From Cupriavidus laharis (lineage in GTDB: Bacteria > Pseudomonadota > Gammaproteobacteria > Burkholderiales > Burkholderiaceae): a stretch of DNA of 64,000 bases. Every line of letters starts with the position of its first letter. The stretch's first letter is position 1. Below, piece after piece: positions 27,464 to 36,973 of this stretch. Where the stretch lies: assembly GCF_914271435.1 (NCBI RefSeq), contig NZ_CAJZAI010000002.1, forward strand, positions 310,001 through 374,000, written 5' to 3'. The position numbers and the translations under genes were made by a program. The notes under the pieces were generated by a model. That model ran no database searches. It was not told the DNA's origin and saw nothing but the letters and a program-made list of their open reading frames with translations.

Positions 27464-28051
27464 ATGCTGGACCTCATCAAGCGCTACTGGCGGACCATCA
27501 ACCGGCCCAGCGCCTACTTCAGCCTGGGCTTCCTGACACTGGGCGGCTTCATTGCCGGGGTGATGTTCTGGGGCGCCTTCAACACCGCGCTGGAGCTGAC
27601 CAATACCGAGCAGTTCTGCACGGGCTGCCATGAGATGCGCGACAACGTCTACCAGGAACTGCAGGGCACCATCCACTTCACCAACCGCAGCGGCGTGCGC
27701 GCCAAGTGTTCGGACTGCCACGTGCCTCACAACTGGACCACCAAGATGGCGCGCAAGATGCAGGCGTCGAAGGAAGTGTGGGGCAAGATCTTCGGCACCA
27801 TCGACACGCGCGAGAAGTTCCTGGCGCACCGGCTGGAGCTGGCCCAGCACGAATGGGCGCGCTTCAAGGCCAACGACTCGCTCGAATGCCGCAACTGCCA
27901 CGATTACCAGTCGATGGATTTCACGCGCCAGAGTCCGCGCGCGCAGGCCATGCACTCCACCTACCTGGAAAACAAGGAAAAGACCTGCATCGACTGCCAC
28001 AAGGGCATCGCCCACCACCTGCCCGACGTGTCGAAAGCCGAGGGACAGTAG
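27464..28051 (+). CDS. napC: NapC, membrane tetrahaem quinol dehydrogenase
   Basis: 195 residues of the NapC/NirT family. One N-terminal membrane anchor ([22 protein letters not shown]) is followed by four haem motifs: CTGCH, CSDCH, CRNCH and CIDCH. It oxidises quinol and feeds NapB. An in-frame GTG at 27455 is possible, but AGGTG precedes the ATG at 27464 with better spacing. The next gene, ccmA, begins 3 nt after the stop. Confidence 0.95.
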   Translation: MLDLIKRYWRTINRPSAYFSLGFLTLGGFIAGVMFWGAFNTALELTNTEQFCTGCHEMRDNVYQELQGTIHFTNRSGVRAKCSDCHVPHNWTTKMARKMQASKEVWGKIFGTIDTREKFLAHRLELAQHEWARFKANDSLECRNCHDYQSMDFTRQSPRAQAMHSTYLENKEKTCIDCHKGIAHHLPDVSKAEGQ

Positions 28052-28054
28052 CGC

Positions 28055-28732
28055 GTGCCGACCCGTTCTTCCGGGCTCTCCTGTGATGGCATTGCCGGCG
28101 GCCCGGCGTTGCGGGCCAGCGAACTGGCGTTTTCGCGCGCAGGGCGCCCGGTCTTCACAGGCATCGGCCTTGCGCTGGGTGCCGGCGGACTGGTGCAGGT
28201 GCTGGGCCCGAACGGCAGCGGCAAGTCCACGCTGCTGCGCGTGCTGAGCGGGCTGCTGCCGCCCGCCGAAGGCACCGTCAGCTGGCACGGCCGGACGGTA
28301 CGCGCCGGCGACCCGGCCTACCTGCAGTCGCTGGCCTATCTCGGCCATGCCGACGGCATCGACACCGACCTCAGCGCCGCCGAGAACCTGCGCTTCGCCG
28401 CGCGGCTGGCCGGCCTGCAGCCCCCGCCGCACGCCGTACACGCCGCACTGGCCCGGCTTGGCATGGAGCGGGCGATGCAGGTTCCGGTGCGCACGCTTTC
28501 GCAAGGCCAGCGCCGCCGTGTCGCGCTGGCCCGGCTGGCGCTGGTCCGGCGCACGCTGTGGCTGCTCGACGAGCCGCTGACCTCGGTCGACGACCAGTCG
28601 GCGAGCCGCTTTCATGACCTGCTGGACGCGCACCTTGGCGACGGCGGCATGGCCGTGATTGCCACGCACCGGCTGCTCCCCGGCGGCGGCGAAGTCCTCG
28701 AACTCGGCGCGACAGCGCCTGCTTCGCGCTGA
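28055..28732 (+). CDS. ccmA: CcmA, haem-exporter ATPase
   Basis: 225 residues, ABC ATPase. Walker A is GPNGSGKST, the signature is LSQGQRRRVALARL and Walker B is LWLLDEP. With CcmB it powers release of haem-loaded CcmE from CcmC in system I cytochrome c maturation. It begins with GTG 3 nt after the napC stop, with AGGGA overlapping the end of napC, so nap and ccm appear to be one transcript. Confidence 0.93.
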   Translation: MPTRSSGLSCDGIAGGPALRASELAFSRAGRPVFTGIGLALGAGGLVQVLGPNGSGKSTLLRVLSGLLPPAEGTVSWHGRTVRAGDPAYLQSLAYLGHADGIDTDLSAAENLRFAARLAGLQPPPHAVHAALARLGMERAMQVPVRTLSQGQRRRVALARLALVRRTLWLLDEPLTSVDDQSASRFHDLLDAHLGDGGMAVIATHRLLPGGGEVLELGATAPASR

Positions 28733-28738
28733 ACCGCC

Positions 28739-29416
28739 ATGATGGGCACCCTCGGCACCCTCGGCGCCATCGTGCTGCATGACCTGTCGCTCGCCTGGCG
28801 GCGGCGCGGCAGCCTGCTGGGCAGCGTGGTGTTCTTCGTGATCGCCGCGAGCCTGTTCCCGCTCGCCATCGGCCCCGATCCGCAGCAGCTGCGCGCACTC
28901 GCGCCCGGCATCCTGTGGGTGGCGGCGCTGCTGGCATCGATGCTGTCGCTGTCGCGGCTGTTCGCACAGGAGTACGCGGACGGCAGCCTGGACCAATTGC
29001 TGCTGTCGCCGCAACCGCTCGCCTTGCTGGTGCTGGCGAAGATCTGCGCGCACTGGCTCACCAGCGGGCTGCCGCTGCTGCTGCTCACGCCGCTGCTCGC
29101 GCAGCAGTACAGCCTGCCGGCCGGATCGGCGCTGCTGCTCTGCGCCTCGCTGCTGGTTGGCACGCCTGCGCTGAGCCTGATCGGCGCGGTCGGCGCCGCG
29201 CTGACGCTGGGCGTGCGCGGCGGCGCCGTGCTGCTGTGTATCCTGGTGCTGCCGCTGTGCGTGCCGGTGCTGGTGTTCGGCGCCAGCGCGGGCGCTGCAG
29301 CCGATGCCGGGCTGGACGTGGTGCCGCAGTTCTCGCTGCTGGGCGCCTGCCTGGCGCTGTCGCTGTTCCTGTGCCCGCTCGCCACTGCGGCGGGGCTTCG
29401 TATTGCCATGGAGTAG
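28739..29416 (+). CDS. ccmB: CcmB, haem-exporter permease
   Basis: 225 residues with six membrane helices; FAQEYADGSLDQLLLSPQPL is the conserved cytoplasmic loop that contacts CcmA. It starts 6 nt after ccmA. No operon break before ccmC. Confidence 0.94.
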   Translation: MMGTLGTLGAIVLHDLSLAWRRRGSLLGSVVFFVIAASLFPLAIGPDPQQLRALAPGILWVAALLASMLSLSRLFAQEYADGSLDQLLLSPQPLALLVLAKICAHWLTSGLPLLLLTPLLAQQYSLPAGSALLLCASLLVGTPALSLIGAVGAALTLGVRGGAVLLCILVLPLCVPVLVFGASAGAAADAGLDVVPQFSLLGACLALSLFLCPLATAAGLRIAME

Positions 29417-29421
29417 CGCGC

Positions 29422-30213
29422 ATGAGCCAACCGCTGCACCCCACCCACGCGGCCGGCCAGCGCGAGCCGATCCGGCGATCGAGTTGGCTCGCCTTTGCCG
29501 CGCCGGTTCGTTTCTATCCGCTCGCAGGGCGCCTTGCGCCGTGGTTCTTCGCCGCCGCTGCGCTGTTGCTGGTGGCCGGCCTCTGGCTGGGCTTCGCGGT
29601 AGCGCCAACCGACGCGCAGCAGGGCGAGGTCTACCGCATCATCTTCATCCACGTGCCGGCAGCGTGGATGTCAATGTTCATCTACCTGGTCATGGCCGGC
29701 TACTGCGCGCTGGCGCTGGTGCTGCGCACGCGGCTGTCGTCGATGATGGCCTCCGCGCTGGCGCCGACCGGCGCGCTCTTTACGGCCATTGCGCTGTGGA
29801 CCGGCGCGCTGTGGGGCAAGCCGACCTGGGGCACGTGGTGGGTGTGGGATGCGCGGCTGACTTCGGAGCTGATCCTGCTGTTCCTGTACCTGGGCTTCAT
29901 CGCGCTGGAGGCCGCCATCGACGAGCCGCGGCGTGCCGAGCGCGCCTGCGCCGTGCTCGCGCTGGTCGGCGTGGCGAACGTCCCCGTGATCTACTTTTCC
30001 GTGCAGTGGTGGAACACGCTGCACCAGGGCGCCTCGGTCAGCCTGACCGCGGCGCCTTCGATGGCCGCGACCATGCTGGCCGGCATGCTGGTGATGACGC
30101 TGGCCTGCTGGATGTACACAATCGCGGTGGCGCTGGTGCGCGTGCGCTGCATCCTGCGCGAGCGCGGCGAAGCCGGCAGCGTGCCGGCTGACCTTCGGGA
30201 GACTGCACCATGA
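29422..30213 (+). CDS. ccmC: CcmC, haem-handling protein
   Basis: 263 residues. The tryptophan-rich haem-binding motif [14 protein letters not shown] and conserved histidines (IFIHVPAAW and WNTLHQGAS) identify CcmC, which loads haem on CcmE. Six helices are visible. The ATG at 29422 is chosen; longer in-frame readings run back through ccmB. Its stop overlaps the ATG of ccmD. Confidence 0.95.
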   Translation: MSQPLHPTHAAGQREPIRRSSWLAFAAPVRFYPLAGRLAPWFFAAAALLLVAGLWLGFAVAPTDAQQGEVYRIIFIHVPAAWMSMFIYLVMAGYCALALVLRTRLSSMMASALAPTGALFTAIALWTGALWGKPTWGTWWVWDARLTSELILLFLYLGFIALEAAIDEPRRAERACAVLALVGVANVPVIYFSVQWWNTLHQGASVSLTAAPSMAATMLAGMLVMTLACWMYTIAVALVRVRCILRERGEAGSVPADLRETAP

Positions 30214-30356
30214 ACGGATTCAGCCTTGCTTCGCTGGCCGGCCATGCCGGCTATATCGCCGGCGCGTTCGGCATGGCGTTCGCGCTGATCGGCATCGAAC
30301 TGGTGCTGCTGGCCCGGCGCAGCCGCGCCAGCGACGCCGGGCGCGTATCGCGATGA
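30210..30356 (+). CDS. ccmD: CcmD, small haem-exporter protein
   Basis: 48 residues: a single membrane helix ([22 protein letters not shown]) followed by the basic tail [11 protein letters not shown]. It overlaps ccmC at the ATGA before it and ccmE at the ATGA after it. CcmD stabilises the CcmABC–CcmE complex. Confidence 0.9.
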   Translation: MNGFSLASLAGHAGYIAGAFGMAFALIGIELVLLARRSRASDAGRVSR

Positions 30357-30832
30357 CGCCACGACAGCGCCGCCTCGGCATGCTGCTGGCCGCGCTGGCC
30401 TGCGCGGGCGTGGCGCTTGCGCTGGTGCTCAATGCGTTCCGCTCGAACCTGGTGTTCTTCTTCAGCCCGAGCCAGGTCGCTGCGCATGAGGCGCCAGCCG
30501 CGCGCAGCTTCCGCCTGGGCGGGCTGGTGGCACCCGGCTCCATCCGCCGCGAGGGCGATGGCATGACCATCCGCTTCATCGTCACCGACAACGCGCGCGA
30601 GGTGCCGGTGATCTACCGTGGCCTGCTGCCGGACCTGTTCCGCGAAGGCAAGGGCGTGGTCGCGCGCGGCACGCTCGACGGCAGCGGCACCTTCGTCGCC
30701 AGCGAGGTGCTGGCCAAGCACGACGAGAACTACATGCCGCCGGAAGCCGCCGACGCCATGAAGCAGGCGGAGCAGGTCAACCGCCGCATGGCCAGCCAGC
30801 TCGCGGAAGGCGAACGGGGGACGCAGCGGTGA
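30353..30832 (+). CDS. ccmE: CcmE, haem chaperone
   Basis: 159 residues. An N-terminal membrane anchor ([22 protein letters not shown]) precedes a beta-barrel. The covalent haem-binding His lies in [14 protein letters not shown], near residue 123, followed by the usual Tyr. It carries haem from CcmC to CcmF. Overlaps with ccmD and ccmF indicate tight coupling. Confidence 0.95.
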   Translation: MTPRQRRLGMLLAALACAGVALALVLNAFRSNLVFFFSPSQVAAHEAPAARSFRLGGLVAPGSIRREGDGMTIRFIVTDNAREVPVIYRGLLPDLFREGKGVVARGTLDGSGTFVASEVLAKHDENYMPPEAADAMKQAEQVNRRMASQLAEGERGTQR

Positions 30833-32850
30833 ACCCGGAACTCGGTCACTTCGCGCTGATCGTGGCCCTGCTGGCCGCCTTGGTGCAGGCTGCGCTGCCG
30901 CTGGCCGGTGCCGCGCGCGGTAACGCGGCGTGGATGTCGGTCGCGAGGCCCGCCGCGCGCGTGCAGTGCATGCTGGTGGTGCTGGCCTACCTGTCGTTGA
31001 CACTGGCCTTTGCGGGCAACGATTTCAGCGTGCGCTATGTCGCCGCCAATTCGAACAGCGACCTTCCCCTCGCCTACCGCCTTGCGGCGGTGTGGGGTGG
31101 GCATGAAGGCTCCATGCTGCTGTGGACGCTGATGCTGGCGCTGTGGTCGCTGGCGGTCTCCGTCTTCAGCCGCCGCCTGCCGCTGCCGGTGGTCGCGCGC
31201 GTGCTCGGCGTGATGGGTGCGATCAGCAGCGGCCTCCTGCTGTTCCTGCTGTTCGCATCCAACCCGTTCATCCGCCTGCTGCCGCCGGCCATGGCCGGGC
31301 GCGACCTGAACCCGCTGCTGCAAGACCCCGGCATGGTGTTCCATCCGCCCATGCTCTACATGGGATACGTCGGCTTTGCCGTGACCTTTGCCTTCGCCGT
31401 GGCGGCGCTGCTCGAAGGACGCCTGGATGCCGCCTGGGCACGCTGGGCGCGGCCATGGACCACGGTGGCATGGATGTTCCTCACGCTCGGCATCATGCTC
31501 GGCAGCGCCTGGGCCTACTATGAGCTCGGCTGGGGCGGCTGGTGGTTCTGGGATCCCGTGGAGAACGCGTCCTTCATGCCCTGGCTCGCCGGCACGGCGC
31601 TGATGCATTCGCTCGCAGTAACCGAGAAGCGCGGCGCGTTCCGCGCCTGGACGGCGCTGCTCGCGATCTTCACATTCTCGCTGAGCCTGCTGGGCACTTT
31701 CCTGGTCCGCTCCGGCGTGCTGACCTCGGTCCATGCCTTTGCGGTCGACCCGAAGCGCGGCATCTTCATCCTGGCGCTGCTGGGGCTCGTCACCGGACTG
31801 GCGCTGGCGCTGTTCGCGTGGCGCGCACCAAGGCTGGCGCGGCGCGCGGACTTCAGCCTGGTCTCGCGCGAGTCCTTCCTGCTCGCCAACAACGTACTGC
31901 TGGCCGTAGCCGCGGCCACCGTGCTGCTCGGCACGCTCTATCCGCTGCTCCTCGACGTGCTTGGACTCGGCAAAATCTCGGTGGGCCCCGCGTATTTCGA
32001 ACAGGTCTTCGTACCGCTGATGGCGCCCGCGGTGCTGCTGATGGGCGCTGCGCCGCTGGCACGCTGGCGGCATGGCGAGTTGCCGGACATGACGCGCCGA
32101 CTGCGCTGGGCGGCAGGAGCCAGCGCAGTCATCGGAGTCGGCCTGCTGCTGGTGCTGCGCAATGTTTCGGCACTGACCGGGCTGGGCCTGCTGCTTTCAG
32201 CCTGGTGCGCCGCAAGTGCTGTGGCCAGCCTTGCGACGCGGCTGCGCAATCAACAGGGCCGCCGGCTCGCCACGCTGCGCCAGTTGCCGGCCGGCTACTA
32301 CGGCATGCTGCTGGCGCACCTTGGCGTCGGCGTGTTCATTGCCGGCGTGACGCTGGTAAGCAGCCAGGAAAGCCTGCGCGAACTGCCGATGCGGCCCGGC
32401 GAGGTGATTGCGGTCGGCGGCTATGAATTTCGTTTCGTGGGCGTCGCGCCCGGCACGGGGCCGAACTACGAAGCGCTGCGCGGTGACCTCAGCGTCTCGC
32501 GCCACGGCAAGACAGTGGCCACGCTGACGCCCGAGCGGCGCATCTACCGCAGCCAGGACATGCCGACCACAGAGGCCGCCATCGACACCGGCATCACGCG
32601 CGATCTCTATGTCGCGCTCGGCGAATCGCTCGGGGACGGGCGCTGGGCGGTGCGCATCCACGTCAAACCGTTCGTCGACTGGATCTGGGGCGGATGCGTG
32701 CTGATGGCAATCGGCGGGCTGCTGGCCGCGAGCGATCGGCGCTACCGGCTGCGCCGGCAGGCCGCGAGCGTTGCCATGCCCGGCGCCGACGCTGCCCAGC
32801 CCCAGGCGCCCGCGCTGGCACTGGCCGGCCGTGAGGAGACGCAGGCATGA
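30829..32850 (+). CDS. ccmF: CcmF, haem lyase subunit
   Basis: 673 residues, a multi-spanning membrane protein with the tryptophan-rich motif [18 protein letters not shown] and conserved loop histidines. It attaches haem to apocytochromes with CcmH and CcmI. It begins with GTG overlapping the ccmE TGA, after a GGGGGA site. Confidence 0.96.
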   Translation: MNPELGHFALIVALLAALVQAALPLAGAARGNAAWMSVARPAARVQCMLVVLAYLSLTLAFAGNDFSVRYVAANSNSDLPLAYRLAAVWGGHEGSMLLWTLMLALWSLAVSVFSRRLPLPVVARVLGVMGAISSGLLLFLLFASNPFIRLLPPAMAGRDLNPLLQDPGMVFHPPMLYMGYVGFAVTFAFAVAALLEGRLDAAWARWARPWTTVAWMFLTLGIMLGSAWAYYELGWGGWWFWDPVENASFMPWLAGTALMHSLAVTEKRGAFRAWTALLAIFTFSLSLLGTFLVRSGVLTSVHAFAVDPKRGIFILALLGLVTGLALALFAWRAPRLARRADFSLVSRESFLLANNVLLAVAAATVLLGTLYPLLLDVLGLGKISVGPAYFEQVFVPLMAPAVLLMGAAPLARWRHGELPDMTRRLRWAAGASAVIGVGLLLVLRNVSALTGLGLLLSAWCAASAVASLATRLRNQQGRRLATLRQLPAGYYGMLLAHLGVGVFIAGVTLVSSQESLRELPMRPGEVIAVGGYEFRFVGVAPGTGPNYEALRGDLSVSRHGKTVATLTPERRIYRSQDMPTTEAAIDTGITRDLYVALGESLGDGRWAVRIHVKPFVDWIWGGCVLMAIGGLLAASDRRYRLRRQAASVAMPGADAAQPQAPALALAGREETQA

Positions 32851-33386
32851 CGCGCTTCCTGCTGCCGCTCGCGGTGTTCCTGGTGCTCGCGGTGGCGCTG
32901 GCCGCCGGACTGCGCCACGATCCGCGCGAACTGCCGTCGCCGCTGGTTGGCAAGCCGGCGCCGGCATTCGTGCTGCCGGTGCTCGAACAGGACGGCCGCA
33001 AGCTCGGTGTGGCCGACCTGCGCGGCAAGGTGTGGCTGCTCAATGTCTGGGCCTCGTGGTGCACCGCGTGCCGTGCAGAACATCCGGTGCTGGTCGACTT
33101 CGCGGCACGCTCGCGGGTGCCGCTCTACGGCCTCAACTACAAGGACGAAAATGGTGCCGCGCGCGAGTGGCTGCAGCGCATGGGCAATCCGTATGCAGCC
33201 TCGCTCGTCGATGCCGACGGGCGCGTAGGCATCGACTTCGGCGTGTATGGCGTACCCGAGACCTTCGTCATCGACAAGGCCGGCGTGGTGCGCTACAAGC
33301 AGGTCGGGCCGGTGACAAGGGAGGTGCTGGAGCGCAAGCTGATTCCGCTACTGGAATCGCTGGAGAAGGGGGATGGTCATGCGTAG
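32847..33386 (+). CDS. ccmG: CcmG/DsbE, periplasmic thioredoxin-like protein
   Basis: 179 residues: N-terminal membrane anchor and a thioredoxin fold with active site WASWCTACRAEHP. The cis-Pro segment GVPETFVID is present. It keeps apocytochrome CXXCH cysteines reduced. The ATG overlaps the ccmF stop. Confidence 0.94.
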   Translation: MTRFLLPLAVFLVLAVALAAGLRHDPRELPSPLVGKPAPAFVLPVLEQDGRKLGVADLRGKVWLLNVWASWCTACRAEHPVLVDFAARSRVPLYGLNYKDENGAAREWLQRMGNPYAASLVDADGRVGIDFGVYGVPETFVIDKAGVVRYKQVGPVTREVLERKLIPLLESLEKGDGHA

Positions 33387-33855
33387 CGCCGTACTCGCCT
33401 GCTGTGCGCTCACATTCGCCCTGCATGCGGTCGCCGCCCCTCCTGCCGACGCCGAACTCGACGCCCGCGTCCATACCCTGTCCGAGCAATTGCGCTGCCT
33501 CGTCTGCCAGAACCAGACGCTGGCCGATTCCAACGCCGACCTCGCGGTCGACCTGCGCCGGCAGATCCGCGAACAGTTGCGCCAGGGCGCCAGCGACGAA
33601 GCGGTGAAGCAATATCTCGTGCAGCGCTACGGCGACTTCGTGCTCTACAAGCCGCCGCTCAAGCCGCTTACCTGGCTGCTGTGGTTCGGCCCCCTGCTAT
33701 TGCTGATCGCTGTACTGGCGGGGCTGTCGCGCGCCCGGTCACGCCGCGCCGCGCCTGCAGCCCCGCTCGACGACGCCGAACGCCGCAGGCTCGCGGAACT
33801 GCTCGACGAACCGCCACGTTCCGCCGACCCGTTGCCACCGCTATCGCCACCATGA
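33373..33855 (+). CDS. ccmH: CcmH, apocytochrome thiol-reducing protein
   Basis: 160 residues: signal peptide, the redox motif LRCLVCQNQT, and a C-terminal membrane helix (WLLWFGPLLLLIAVLAGL). The first ATG is at 33373 and a second at 33379; both lie within ccmG. This is the short form of CcmH; the TPR half is the separate ccmI. Confidence 0.93.
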   Translation: MVMRSAVLACCALTFALHAVAAPPADAELDARVHTLSEQLRCLVCQNQTLADSNADLAVDLRRQIREQLRQGASDEAVKQYLVQRYGDFVLYKPPLKPLTWLLWFGPLLLLIAVLAGLSRARSRRAAPAAPLDDAERRRLAELLDEPPRSADPLPPLSPP

Positions 33856-35060
33856 CCACCTTCTGGTTCCTCGCCGCCGCGCTGATGGCCGTGACCATGG
33901 CCGGGCTGCTGTGGCCATTGTTGCGCCACCCTTCGGGCGCGGTCGTGGCGGACCGCCCTGCCCCCGCGCTGCGAGACGTCTACCGCGACCAGTTGCGCGA
34001 ACTCGACGCAGACCTTCGCGCCGGCACACTGAGCCCGACGCGTCACGCGGAAGCGCGCGATGAACTCGCCCACCGCCTGCTCGACGACAGCGGACAGCCG
34101 GGCATCGTGCAGCGCGAGCACCGTTCCTCCCCGCTTCTGGCCGCCGCGCTGCTGGCATTGCTGCCAAGCGCGGCCATCCTGCTCTACCTGCACCTGGGCA
34201 ATCCGGTGGCGCTCTGGGGCGCCGGCGACAGGCACGCAGCGGAAGACAGCCAGCACGAACTGAGCGTCGCGCAGGTCGAGGGCATGGTGAACCAGCTTGC
34301 CACGCGGCTGCGCGACAAGCCCGATGATCCGGAGGGTTGGTCGATGCTCGCGCGCTCCTACACGGCGCTGCAGCGCTATGACGACGCCGCGGCAGCCTAT
34401 GCCAGGGCCGTGGCGCTCGCACCGGAGGTGGCAGCATTGCGCGCCGACTATGCCGACGTACTGGCGAGCACGAACGGCGGCTCGCTCGAGGGTCCGGCGA
34501 TGGAGCAGATCCAGCGCGCACTGGCGCTCGACCCCGATGATCCCAAGGGCCTGGCACTGGCCGCCAGCGCGGCCGCCGAGCGGGGCGAGACCGCCGAGGC
34601 CATTGCCTACTGGGAACACCTGTACCGCCTGCTGCCGCCCGACTCGCAGACGGCGGCACGGGTGGCCGCCAATCTCGCGGCGGCTCGCGGCACCGGCAAG
34701 TCACCTGCCGCAACTGGCATCAGTGGCACGCTGGCGCTCGCTCCCGGTGCCGCCAGGACCCCGGCGCCCGATGAAACCGTCTTCCTTTACGCGCGCGCCC
34801 TTGACGGTCCACGCATGCCGCTGGCCGTGCTGCGCCGGACCGTGCGGGACCTGCCACTGCGCTTCACGCTGGACGATTCGCTGGCGTTGACACCGGAACG
34901 CAAGCTGTCGGGGCAGGCCCGGGTCATGGTGGAGGCGCGCATCTCGGCAAGCGGCAATGCGACGCCGCAGGCGGGCGACCTCACAGGCCAGGCGGGGCCC
35001 ATTCAGCTCGGTGCGCAGGATGTTCAGGTCATCATCGGACAGCCGTCCGTAAAACCATAG
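33852..35060 (+). CDS. ccmI: CcmI, TPR apocytochrome chaperone
   Basis: 402 residues: two N-terminal membrane helices around a loop (RDVYRDQLRELDADL), then TPR repeats (DPEGWSMLARSYTALQRYDDAAAAYARAVAL and following) and a C-terminal beta domain with GISGTLALAPG. It holds apocytochromes for haem attachment. The ATGA overlap with ccmH fixes the start. It closes the nap–ccm block and converges on the thioesterase gene 22 bp away. Confidence 0.92.
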   Translation: MTTFWFLAAALMAVTMAGLLWPLLRHPSGAVVADRPAPALRDVYRDQLRELDADLRAGTLSPTRHAEARDELAHRLLDDSGQPGIVQREHRSSPLLAAALLALLPSAAILLYLHLGNPVALWGAGDRHAAEDSQHELSVAQVEGMVNQLATRLRDKPDDPEGWSMLARSYTALQRYDDAAAAYARAVALAPEVAALRADYADVLASTNGGSLEGPAMEQIQRALALDPDDPKGLALAASAAAERGETAEAIAYWEHLYRLLPPDSQTAARVAANLAAARGTGKSPAATGISGTLALAPGAARTPAPDETVFLYARALDGPRMPLAVLRRTVRDLPLRFTLDDSLALTPERKLSGQARVMVEARISASGNATPQAGDLTGQAGPIQLGAQDVQVIIGQPSVKP

Positions 35061-35082
35061 CAACCGTCTGCGCGTTCAGCGC

Positions 35083-35505
35083 CTACGCCCGACGTACGAC
35101 CATGCAGGTGGCCGTCGCGGTCGCCACCAACTGGCCGTCCTGGCGCAGTTCTCCCACCACGTTGCAGACATTGCGGCCGCGCCGTTCCAGGCGCGCGCGC
35201 CCTTGCAGCGGACCGGCCTGGGCTGGCCGCAGGAACGAGAGATTCAGGTTCAGGGTCGAGCAGTATTCACCGTCGGCCAGCGTCGCGGTGACGAGCATCG
35301 CGGTCACGTCATCCAGCATGGCGCCCAGCATCCCGCCCTGCACCTGGCCGGCCGGATTGAGGAATGCCCCGGTGGCAACGTAGTCGGATTCGAGCGCGCC
35401 GGCCTCCAGGTCGACTCCGCGAACCACGCCGCCCAGCAGGCTGGCGACAGCCGGCAACGGAGCCTGGCCGTTCAGCATGCGCGTGAAAAGGTTGGCTTCG
35501 GCCAT
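35083..35505 (-). CDS. PaaI-type hotdog-fold acyl-CoA thioesterase
   Basis: 140 residues. AGQVQGGMLGAMLDDVTAML is the hotdog-fold signature segment with the usual catalytic acid (Asp in place of the more common Asp/Glu pair), and TLNLNLSFLRPA is the second strand region. The family hydrolyses acyl- or aryl-CoA esters, often relieving trapped CoA in aromatic pathways. I use the ATG at 35505, which follows GGGGA and starts just after the crotonase gene; an ATG at 35562 would run well into that gene. It is the last gene of the left catabolic arm. Confidence 0.85.
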   Translation of the reverse strand: MAEANLFTRMLNGQAPLPAVASLLGGVVRGVDLEAGALESDYVATGAFLNPAGQVQGGMLGAMLDDVTAMLVTATLADGEYCSTLNLNLSFLRPAQAGPLQGRARLERRGRNVCNVVGELRQDGQLVATATATCMVVRRA

Positions 35506-35522
35506 CGTGTGTAGGTCCCCGG

Positions 35523-36293
35523 TCAACGGCCGGTAAAGCGCGGCGCGCGCTTTTCCCGCCATGCAAGCGCGCCTTCGCGCAGGTCGTCGGAAGCATCAGC
35601 CGCTGCGATATCTTGCGCCAGCCCGGCGATATCGAGCTCGCCGCGGGCGATGCAGTTCAGGTGCTTCTTCATGCCGAGCAGGGCCAGCGGTGCCATGCCG
35701 GCGAGTTCTTCGCTCCACCTTGCCGCAAGCGCGCGCAGCGCCTCGGGACTATCCTCCAGCCGGTCCAGGTAGCCGCAGGCCAGCATCCCGGCCGCGTCGA
35801 ACCTGTCGGCCATCAGCAGGATGCGCTTGGCCGTGGCCAGGCCCAGCCGCGTGACATAGCGCTCCATGCCGCCGCGGTAGAACAGCAGCCCGAGGCGTGC
35901 GGCCGGTACCGACATCTCGGCGCCGGCCGCGCCAAAGCGAAAATCGCACGCGAGCGCCAGGTCGGTGGCACCGCCGTACACGCCGCCATGCAGCACGGCG
36001 ATGGTGACGGGCCGTGCCTGTTCCAACGCATTGGCCAGCGCTTCGAAGCGGGCCCCGACATCGGCGCCGCCGAGGCGGCCGATATTGAACCCGCTGCAGA
36101 AGTGGCGGCCCTGCCCCTCAAGGCGCAGCACGCGTATCCGGCTGTCCGCGTTCACGGTCTCCAGGTACTGGCGCAACAGGTCAAGGTCTTCCGGCTCCAG
36201 CCGGTTCGCCACCTCGGGGCGGCGCAGCGTGATGACGGCTACATGGCCATCGACGGCCAGTTCGGGCGGCTGTCCTTGCGGGGTCTCGCTCAT
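35523..36293 (-). CDS. Enoyl-CoA hydratase/isomerase family protein (crotonase) 1
   Basis: 256 residues with the crotonase oxyanion-hole segments GRHFCSGFNIGRLGG and VLHGGVYGGATDLALACD. The first Glu position of hydratases (in GGG-x-E-L) is replaced by GGATDL, so water addition of the standard type is doubtful; isomerase, hydrolase or C–C cleaving activity is as likely. It sits 15 bp after the first RraA-like gene. The sequence differs considerably from the second crotonase at 53981. Confidence 0.85.
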   Translation of the reverse strand: MSETPQGQPPELAVDGHVAVITLRRPEVANRLEPEDLDLLRQYLETVNADSRIRVLRLEGQGRHFCSGFNIGRLGGADVGARFEALANALEQARPVTIAVLHGGVYGGATDLALACDFRFGAAGAEMSVPAARLGLLFYRGGMERYVTRLGLATAKRILLMADRFDAAGMLACGYLDRLEDSPEALRALAARWSEELAGMAPLALLGMKKHLNCIARGELDIAGLAQDIAAADASDDLREGALAWREKRAPRFTGR

Positions 36294-36308
36294 GGCATCG
36301 GGCCTCGT

Positions 36309-36971
36309 TCAGTGAAAGCCGTAGATCCGCATGGTGGTCTCGCCCGCCTCCACCCGCTTGAGAATGGCGGCTTCGGTGGCTTCGCGGTCCTGTGCCTTGC
36401 CCACGACCTCCGCGGCGCGGGTGCGCGGCACCACCACCACGCCATCACGGTCGCCCACGACCAGGTCACCGGCTTCCACGCGGGCGCCGCCGATCAGCAC
36501 CGGCGCATTGAGCCAGCCGATCGCGCCATAGTCCTTGCCGGTGCCGCGGATGCACAGGCCGCGCGCGAACACCGGGAAGCCGATCTCCTCGAGCAGCACG
36601 CCATCGCGCACGCAGCCGTCGATCACCAGTCCGCCGAGGTGCTTCACCTTGGCGGCGGTGGTCATGATCTCGCCCCAGTAGCCGTGCTCGTAGGCGCCGC
36701 TCACATGCACCACCAGCACGTCGCCGGGCCGCGCGATGTCCAGCGCGCGATGCAGCCACAGGTTGTCGCCGCCGGGCGAATGGACCGTCAGCGCCGGGCC
36801 GCAGATGCGGAATTCCGGTGCCACGGGCTTGATGGCCGGCGACACCACGCCGATCTTTCCGCCCGCCTCATGCAGCGTGGCAGTCGGCAATGCGCGCGCG
36901 TCGTTGACGATATCGGCGCTGACCCGCTCGAATTCGCGGATCGTCGTGCTGGTTGCGTCGTGTTCCGCCAT
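36309..36971 (-). CDS. RraA/HMG–CHA aldolase family protein 1
   Basis: 220 residues. GGDNLWLHRALD, GEIMTTAAKVKHLGG and VIDGCVRDG are the family core; the Arg–Asp pair in the last is the metal and substrate site of 4-carboxy-4-hydroxy-2-oxoadipate (CHA) aldolase. That enzyme splits CHA to pyruvate and oxaloacetate at the end of gallate and protocatechuate 4,5-cleavage. Of the three paralogues this one looks closest to true CHA aldolases (GalC/LigK) in my judgement. It is 2 bp downstream of paralogue 2. Start MAEHDATS at 36971. Confidence 0.85.
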   Translation of the reverse strand: MAEHDATSTTIREFERVSADIVNDARALPTATLHEAGGKIGVVSPAIKPVAPEFRICGPALTVHSPGGDNLWLHRALDIARPGDVLVVHVSGAYEHGYWGEIMTTAAKVKHLGGLVIDGCVRDGVLLEEIGFPVFARGLCIRGTGKDYGAIGWLNAPVLIGGARVEAGDLVVGDRDGVVVVPRTRAAEVVGKAQDREATEAAILKRVEAGETTMRIYGFH

Positions 36972-36973
36972 GG

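Noticed and set aside
26972..29608. An 878-codon antisense frame across napBC and ccmAB
   Set aside because: It opposes well-identified nap and ccm genes and shows only low-complexity Arg/Gln/Ala sequence.
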